DNA from: Hydrogenophaga sp.
Lineage (GTDB): Bacteria; Pseudomonadota; Gammaproteobacteria; Burkholderiales; Burkholderiaceae_C
Length of the DNA: 64,000 nt
Direction: 5' to 3'
Assembly (NCBI RefSeq): GCF_011390835.1
Contig: NZ_JAABRQ010000011.1
Location: forward strand, 50,747-114,746
Shown: positions 59,544-64,000 of the stretch, piece after piece
How positions within the stretch are numbered: the stretch's first letter is position 1
Layout: every line of letters starts with the position of its first letter
Notes under the pieces: generated by a model
The model's input: the letters and a program-made list of their open reading frames with translations, nothing else
Databases searched by the model: none
What the model was told of the DNA's origin: nothing
Made by a program: the position numbers and the translations under genes

Positions 59544-60494
59544 TCAATCGGTGAAGGGGTGCGTCGCTTTCCAGTGGCGCGCGATGTCGATCCGGCGCGC
59601 CACCCAGACCTGGTCGTGCTGCTGGATGTGGTCGAGAAAGCGCTGTAACGCGGTGATGCGGCCTGGGCGGCCAAGCAGCCGGCAATGCATGCCGATGCTC
59701 ATCATTTTGGGACGGTCCAGCCCGGTCGGGTCGCCCTCGGCGTACAGCGCGTCGAAGCTGTCCCTCAGGTACTGGAAAAACGGGTCGGCGTGGGAATAGC
59801 CCTGGGGCAGAGCAAAGCGCATGTCGTTGCAGTCGAGCGTGTAGGGCACGATGAGCTGGCGGGCATCGCTGCCGTCAGTTTTTTTCACCTGCATCCAGAA
59901 CGGCAGGTCGTCGCCGTAGTAGTCGCTGTCGTACGCGAAGCCACCGAAGTCCGCCACCAGGCGGCGCGTGTTCGGGCTGTCGCGCCCGGTGTACCAGCCC
60001 AGGGGCCTTTCGCCTGTGAGCTGCTGGATGATGGCCATGGCCTCGGCCATGTGGGTGCGCTCGGTGCCTTCGTCGACCTGCTGGTAGCTGATCCATTTCA
60101 GACCGTGGCAGGCGATCTCATGGCCCAGTTCGCGAAACGCGGCGGTCACGTCTGGGTGGCGTTTCAGCGCCGTGGCGACACCGAACACAGTCAGCGGCAG
60201 GCCGCGCCGCTCAAATTCGCGCAGCAGCCGCCACACGCCGGCGCGCGAGCCGTATTCGTAAATGCCTTCCATGCTGATGTGGCGCTCGGGGAAGGCAGGC
60301 GGGTTGAACATCTCGGAGAGAAACTGCTCCGAAGCCGCGTCGCCATGCAACACGCTGTTTTCGCCACCTTCCTCGTAGTTCAGCACAAACTGCACCGCGA
60401 TGCGCGCACCGCCCGGCCAGCGCGCATGCGGCACATCGCGACCGTAGCCGATCAGATCACGGGGGTAGGCGGCAGTGGCGTCGTAAAGGGTCAT
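59544..60494 (-). CDS. puuE: Allantoinase PuuE (polysaccharide deacetylase-like)
   Basis: Metal-independent allantoinase family, hydrolysing allantoin to allantoate. It has 316 aa. YGRDVPHARWPGGARIAVQF, NYEEGGENSVLHGD, SMEGIYEYGSRAGVWR and EIACHGLKWI match PuuE. It lies 10 bp upstream of the UraD-AllC fusion on the same strand, so the pair makes the full OHCU-to-ureidoglycolate segment. Confidence 0.94.
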   Translation of the reverse strand: MTLYDATAAYPRDLIGYGRDVPHARWPGGARIAVQFVLNYEEGGENSVLHGDAASEQFLSEMFNPPAFPERHISMEGIYEYGSRAGVWRLLREFERRGLPLTVFGVATALKRHPDVTAAFRELGHEIACHGLKWISYQQVDEGTERTHMAEAMAIIQQLTGERPLGWYTGRDSPNTRRLVADFGGFAYDSDYYGDDLPFWMQVKKTDGSDARQLIVPYTLDCNDMRFALPQGYSHADPFFQYLRDSFDALYAEGDPTGLDRPKMMSIGMHCRLLGRPGRITALQRFLDHIQQHDQVWVARRIDIARHWKATHPFTD

Positions 60495-60560
60495 GAGCGT
60501 AGGCGTGAAGGTTCTGGTTTCAGGATGCCGCAGAACCGGCTCTGCCGGTCGGCCAGCATC

Positions 60561-60599
60561 ATCCCCCGAGGGGGTCGCGCAAAGCGCGGCGGGGGAGGG
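60561..60599. repeat. GC-rich intergenic repeat, copy B
   Basis: ATCCCCCGAGGGGGTCGCGC followed by AAAGCGCGGCGGGGGAGGG, closely related in build to copy A. It abuts the 3' end of the regulator gene. Confidence 0.55.
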
Positions 60600-61265
60600 T
60601 CAAGTCAATGCCAATGAAATGTCGTTTGTCGGCAGTTTGCGGTCGAAGGTCAGGTTTTCTTCTACGTGCAGCAGGTGTTCGTTCATCAGGCGGACCGCCA
60701 GCTCTTCGTCCTTGGCGGCCAGGGCCTTGACGATGTCGGCGTGTTCGTCGTTGGAGTGTTCGGCCGCGTGGGTGCTCTGGTACATGAGCGTGATCAGCGC
60801 GCAGCGCGAAATCAGCTCGCGCAGCAGCTCGGCCAGCACCTGGTTGCCCATCAGCTCGGCCATGCGGACATGGAAATCGCCCAGCAGTTCGGTGCGGCTG
60901 GGCACGTCTTCCTGTTGCACCGCCAGCTTTTCCTGCGCCACGTGCTCACGCAGCGCCCGGATGCGCGCCGGCGTCGACGAGCGGGCAAAGGCGCGTGCCA
61001 TCTCTGCCTCCAGCATGCGGCGCACCGCAAACACCTGCTTGGCCTCTTCCACCGAAGGCGCGGCTACGAAGGCCCCACGAGCCGGTTCCAGCTTGATCAG
61101 GCGATTTTGCGAAAGCTGGAAAAGCGCCTGTCGAACCAGAGTACGCGAGACACCAAAATGGTCTGCTAGCTTCTGCTCGGCCAGCTTGGTGCCGGGGTGT
61201 AGCCGGTGTTCGACGATGGCGCGCGTCAGCGATTCGACAATGTGGTGGGTGCTCGAGGTTTCCAT
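60600..61265 (-). CDS. GntR/FCD-family regulator of the purine cluster
   Basis: A 221-aa regulator. The winged helix covers residues about 5-75, with LAEQKLADHFGVSRTLVRQAL and RGAFVAAPS. The FCD ligand-binding domain follows, with the metal-binding pattern of Asp and His residues (LGDFHVRMAELMGN, HADIVKALAAKDEELAVRLMNEHL). Metabolite binding, perhaps of a purine catabolite, is a family inference. It lies between puuE and hiuH, next to a TGTATACA palindrome 29 bp upstream of its ATG, so autoregulation is likely. Confidence 0.92.
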   Translation of the reverse strand: METSSTHHIVESLTRAIVEHRLHPGTKLAEQKLADHFGVSRTLVRQALFQLSQNRLIKLEPARGAFVAAPSVEEAKQVFAVRRMLEAEMARAFARSSTPARIRALREHVAQEKLAVQQEDVPSRTELLGDFHVRMAELMGNQVLAELLRELISRCALITLMYQSTHAAEHSNDEHADIVKALAAKDEELAVRLMNEHLLHVEENLTFDRKLPTNDISLALT

Positions 61266-61294
61266 GGCTGGATGGTATCGGGAAAAACAAAAAG

Positions 61295-61302
61295 TGTATA
61301 CA
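61295..61302. promoter_or_regulatory. Candidate GntR/FCD operator 3, TGTATACA
   Basis: The centre of AAAGTGTATACACTTT, a perfect 16-bp palindrome in the 84-bp spacer between the regulator and hiuH. It can control both directions. Confidence 0.75.
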
Positions 61303-61349
61303 CTTTCAGTCGACCAAACCGATTTGTTGCGCACTTTCAAGGAGACACC

Positions 61350-61703
61350 ATGGGCCTGAGCACCCACGTACTCGACACCATGCACGGCTGTCCGGCTGCT
61401 GGCATGGGGGTGGAGCTGTACACCACCCAGGGTGAGCAGGCCACGCTGGTCAAGCGCTTCACGCTGAACCACGATGGCCGCAATCCCGATGGCCCGCTGT
61501 ACGACAACGCCAGCCTGCGGGCCGGCACCTACCGGCTGGTGTTCGACGTGCAAGGCTATTTCGCTGCCAAGGGCGTGGCCTTGCCCGAGCCCAATTTCCT
61601 CAACCGCGTCGCACTGGACTTTGGCGTGGCCCACACCGATCAGCACTACCACGTGCCTTTGCTGGTGAGCCCCTGGAGTTACTCCACCTACCGCGGCAGC
61701 TGA
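61350..61703 (+). CDS. hiuH: 5-hydroxyisourate hydrolase HiuH
   Basis: Transthyretin-like enzyme converting 5-hydroxyisourate to OHCU. It has 117 aa. The opening MGLSTHVLDTMHGCPAAGM and the C-terminal HYHVPLLVSPWSYSTYRGS (the YRGS signature) are diagnostic. The RBS-like AAGGAGAC precedes the ATG. It is divergent from the GntR/FCD gene. Confidence 0.96.
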   Translation: MGLSTHVLDTMHGCPAAGMGVELYTTQGEQATLVKRFTLNHDGRNPDGPLYDNASLRAGTYRLVFDVQGYFAAKGVALPEPNFLNRVALDFGVAHTDQHYHVPLLVSPWSYSTYRGS

Positions 61704-61711
61704 CGGGCAAG

Positions 61712-61741
61712 CAAAAAAAAGCCCGCGGCGTGCGCGGGCTT
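61712..61741 (-). terminator. Terminator downstream of the TonB-like lipoprotein gene
   Basis: AAGCCCGCG and CGCGGGCTT pair around GCGTG. On the minus strand a run of eight Ts follows; the plus-strand side has no T-run, so for hiuH it is a weaker stop. Confidence 0.8.
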
Positions 61742-61772
61742 GTCAACCTCAGAGAAACGGTTGCGGGAAAGC

Positions 61773-62339
61773 TCAGCGGTCTCGCTGGCCTTCGGTGAGC
61801 GTGTCGAGCTGGAAATTGCCGCTGCGGTCCCACAGCCAGACATCGGTGTAGGTCACGCCGCCGAGCTGTACTGGCGCAGGGAACGGCGCCGCGGCGCGCA
61901 CCGTGCGCTCAATCTCGCGCATGACGTCCGGCACGTGGCTGGGCGCGCGCATCCAGTTGATGTTGCGCACATTGCCGCGGCCGTCGAGGTCGACCTGCAA
62001 CACGCCCACTGCGTGCATCAGCGGCGGCAGCCTGCCTTTGTAGATTCGGTTGGCGTTAAGGCCATAGAGGTGCTTCGCTCCGTCTTTCCGGTAGTCCTTC
62101 GCGGTGCGGGCGTTCGAGATCAGGGCAGGTGCCGGCACTACGGCCACCGGAGGGGGTGGTGGGGCTGGCGCCGGAGCGGGCGGTGGTGGTGGCGGCGGCG
62201 GCGGAGGCGCCGGAGGTGCGGCGCAGGACGCCAGCACCAAGGCGGTCAAGAGGCCCAGCGCCCGGCTTGCACGGGATGCGAGTGCGCGGGTCGGGCTGGC
62301 GGCGCCGTGGCGGCTGTCGGCGATCGGTGTGTCTTTCAT
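61773..62339 (-). CDS. Proline-rich lipoprotein with TonB-C-like domain
   Basis: A 188-aa predicted lipoprotein. Signal ASRALGLLTALVLASC contains lipobox LASC after the hydrophobic core, then a Pro/Ala-rich linker of about 30 residues. The C-terminal domain (about 95-180) has GVLQVDLDGRGNVRNINW and VMREIERTVRAAAPFP, the pattern of the TonB C-terminal fold. A membrane-spanning TonB start is absent. The ATG at 62339 is chosen because the much longer open frame upstream lies entirely on the antisense of xdhC. It breaks the line of purine genes and may not belong to the pathway. Confidence 0.8.
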   Translation of the reverse strand: MKDTPIADSRHGAASPTRALASRASRALGLLTALVLASCAAPPAPPPPPPPPPPAPAPAPPPPPVAVVPAPALISNARTAKDYRKDGAKHLYGLNANRIYKGRLPPLMHAVGVLQVDLDGRGNVRNINWMRAPSHVPDVMREIERTVRAAAPFPAPVQLGGVTYTDVWLWDRSGNFQLDTLTEGQRDR

Positions 62340-62534
62340 CGTTGGTCTTCCCAAGTGTTGGTCTGCGATCGGGACCGGATGCGGTCGGTAAGCGCCGGGC
62401 GAAACCCATGAGCGATTGCAGTGTAGGAGGGTTTTTCGGCCAGCGCACGGCGCCAGGCGGTGATACTGCGCATCGTTGACCAAGTTTACGAATTCACACA
62501 TTTTCATGGCCTGAGCGCCACACGCACCTTCCCC

Positions 62535-63365
62535 ATGGCTCACCTTCTGGACGATTTCCTGCGCCGTCTGGCGACCGAGCGCGCCATTCTCGTCAGCGTG
62601 CGCGTCACACGCGGATCGGTGCCGCGCGAGGCCGGCTCCTGGATGGCGGTGTTCGCTCAGGGGCAGGTCGGCACCATCGGGGGTGGTCATCTGGAGTGGG
62701 ATGCGCTGCGCGGCTGCCGTGAGCAGTTGAGGGTATGCCCACAAGGTGGCAAGCCCTGGGCGCAGGATGTGGTGCTCGGTCCAGCGCTGGGGCAATGCTG
62801 CGGCGGCGCGCTCGCGCTGGACTTCGAACCGGTCAGCGCAGACGATGCACCCGACTTGCGCCAGCGCCTGGTGGAGACCGTGCAGCCGGTGGCGCTGTTT
62901 GGAGGCGGTCATGTGGGCCGGGCCATCGTGCAGGCGCTGGCGCCGCTGCCGTTTGCCGTGACCTGGGTCGACAGCCGGGACGAGGTCTTTCCAGCGGCGC
63001 TGTCTGGCCTGGCGGCCACCGAGCATTCCGACCCGGTGCATGCCGCGGTCGGTGATCTGCCCGCCGGGGCACTCGTGCTCATCATGAGCTTTTCGCACGC
63101 AGAAGACCTGGACATCGTGGCCGCCTGCCTGCAGCGCCAGCGCGCGTGCGCCGATCTGCCGTTCGTGGGCCTGATTGGGAGTCAGACCAAATGGGCCAGC
63201 TTTCGCAGCCGGCTGGAGGCGCGCGGTTTTGCCGAGGCCGAGCTGGCCCACGTCACCTGCCCGATCGGCCTGCCCGGCATCCGCGGCAAAGAGCCGGCGG
63301 TGATCGCGGCGTCGGTGGTGGCGCAGTTGTTGCAAGTGGGGAGTTCGGGCAAATGTGTTCGCTGA
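62535..63365 (+). CDS. xdhC: Xanthine dehydrogenase maturation factor XdhC
   Basis: Binds and sulfurates molybdenum cofactor and inserts it into xanthine dehydrogenase. It has 276 aa. The N-terminal VRVTRGSVPREAGSWMAVF, GTIGGGHLEW and LGPALGQCCGGAL are the XdhC motifs, and the C-terminal Rossmann part has VALFGGGHVGRAIVQAL and VGLIGSQTKW. xdhA and xdhB are not in this window. The ATG at 62535 gives the usual N-terminus. Confidence 0.94.
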   Translation: MAHLLDDFLRRLATERAILVSVRVTRGSVPREAGSWMAVFAQGQVGTIGGGHLEWDALRGCREQLRVCPQGGKPWAQDVVLGPALGQCCGGALALDFEPVSADDAPDLRQRLVETVQPVALFGGGHVGRAIVQALAPLPFAVTWVDSRDEVFPAALSGLAATEHSDPVHAAVGDLPAGALVLIMSFSHAEDLDIVAACLQRQRACADLPFVGLIGSQTKWASFRSRLEARGFAEAELAHVTCPIGLPGIRGKEPAVIAASVVAQLLQVGSSGKCVR

Positions 63366-63401
63366 TCCCGGGATAACCCTGTACCAACTGTGCTCAAAAA
63401 C

Positions 63402-63409
63402 TGTATACA
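63402..63409. promoter_or_regulatory. Candidate GntR/FCD operator 4, TGTATACA
   Basis: A perfect 8-bp palindrome in AACTGTATACAATTT, in the xdhC/puuD spacer 136 bp upstream of the puuD ATG. Confidence 0.65.
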
Positions 63410-63545
63410 ATTTATTTTCGGTCGCAGCGGTGCGGGCAAAACGGATCCATCCCGTTTGCTCATACGCGGCCCTCAGCCGACTCAGAGCGCCCGCGGTGGT
63501 GAGTCGTTTTCCCTGACGGTGGTCGCACCGTCCTGAGGAGGCGCC

Positions 63546-64000
63546 ATGGAAACCTATCTGCTCGACTGGGCCAACCTGCTGCTGCGCTGGCTGCACGTCA
63601 TCGTCGCCATTGCCTGGATCGGCTCTTCCTTCTATTTCGTCTTTCTCGACAGCAGCCTCACGCCACCCGTGGACGAGCAGCTGAAGAAAGACGGCGTGAG
63701 CGGTGAGCTCTGGGCGGTGCACGGCGGCGGCTTTTACCACCCGGTGAAGTTTGCGGGCGCGCCACCCAAGCTGCCCGAGCACCTGCACTGGTTCTACTGG
63801 GAAAGCTATTCCACCTGGCTCTCGGGCTTTGCGCTGTTCCTGATCTCCTACCTCTGGAGCCCCAGCGTTTACCTGATCGACCCCAACATCATGGCTTGGA
63901 GACCAGCCGGTGCCATCGCTGCCGCACTGGCTTTCCTGGTGGTGTTTTGGCTGTTGTACGACGCCATCTGTCGCACCCTGGGCCAGACCAAGAATGGCGA
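63546..64000 (+). CDS. puuD: Urate oxidase PuuD, N-terminal part (cut by window end)
   Basis: Membrane-bound urate hydroxylase that makes 5-hydroxyisourate. About 151 codons are visible and the frame is open at base 64,000. The start METYLLDWANLLLRW, the first membrane helix around HVIVAIAWIGSSFYF and HGGGFYHPVKFAGAPPKLPE match PuuD. It completes the urate-to-OHCU steps together with hiuH. Confidence 0.92.
   Translation, partial: METYLLDWANLLLRWLHVIVAIAWIGSSFYFVFLDSSLTPPVDEQLKKDGVSGELWAVHGGGFYHPVKFAGAPPKLPEHLHWFYWESYSTWLSGFALFLISYLWSPSVYLIDPNIMAWRPAGAIAAALAFLVVFWLLYDAICRTLGQTKNG

Noticed and set aside
61773..63788. A 671-codon open frame on the minus strand through xdhC into the puuD start
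   Set aside because: Only its last 188 codons have a signal sequence and a domain. The rest is antisense of clear genes and reads as low-information Arg/His/Ala-rich sequence typical of high-GC shadows.

Overview
The window looks like a chromosomal segment of a high-GC betaproteobacterium of the order Burkholderiales, most likely family Comamonadaceae (Hydrogenophaga/Acidovorax-like). This rests on gene order (ftsY/M16 pair/rsmD/coaD; lolB-ispE-tRNA-Gln-prs-rplY-pth), the protein sequences, a urease locus linked to urtABCDE, and GC-rich intergenic repeats. The genus cannot be fixed from the sequence alone. I see no prophage, insertion sequence, CRISPR array or integron.

Bases 1-30,250 are mostly core genome: ftsY (cut by the left edge), two M16 peptidases, rsmD, coaD, a ferredoxin, the TPR-lolB-ispE-tRNA-Gln-prs-rplY-pth block, mutM, a dynamin-like GTPase and mutY in one run, rapZ-recN-nadK, hrcA, two tRNAs, greB, spoT, rpoZ-gmk-yicC, a Ser/Thr kinase with a PP2C phosphatase, rph-rdgB-hemW and tRNA-Ser. 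Bases 30,270-33,850 hold a two-component system, a small secreted DUF4148-like protein and an isolated glycosyltransferase-like gene.

Bases 34,065-46,300 are a urea module. Urease genes ureA, a 53-aa membrane protein, ureB, ureC, E, F and G lie on the minus strand, but a plus-strand beta-helix lipoprotein gene separates ureB from ureC. urtABCDE (urea ABC importer) runs divergently from ureA. The ureA/urtA spacer has a perfect sigma-54 promoter facing urtA, a one-mismatch one facing ureA, and an NtrC-like inverted repeat. ureD is not with the other urease genes. It sits near 48.5 kb at the end of a minus-strand run of NCS2 purine permease, substrate-binding protein, ATPase, permease, nucleobase deaminase and ureD. 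A TPR protein with a degenerate receiver domain follows it.

Bases 52,262-64,000 are a purine (urate/allantoin) degradation module: NCS2 permease, NADP-malic enzyme, an M20 hydrolase, a fused OHCU decarboxylase-allantoate amidohydrolase, PuuE allantoinase, a GntR/FCD regulator, HiuH, XdhC and the start of PuuD urate oxidase. Four copies of the perfect palindrome TGTATACA were found, each upstream of a transcription unit of this module, and I propose they are operators of the GntR/FCD regulator. Together the genes give a nitrogen-scavenging route from purines through urate, 5-hydroxyisourate, OHCU, allantoin and allantoate to urea/ammonia. Urease and the urea importer complete it under probable NtrC/sigma-54 control.
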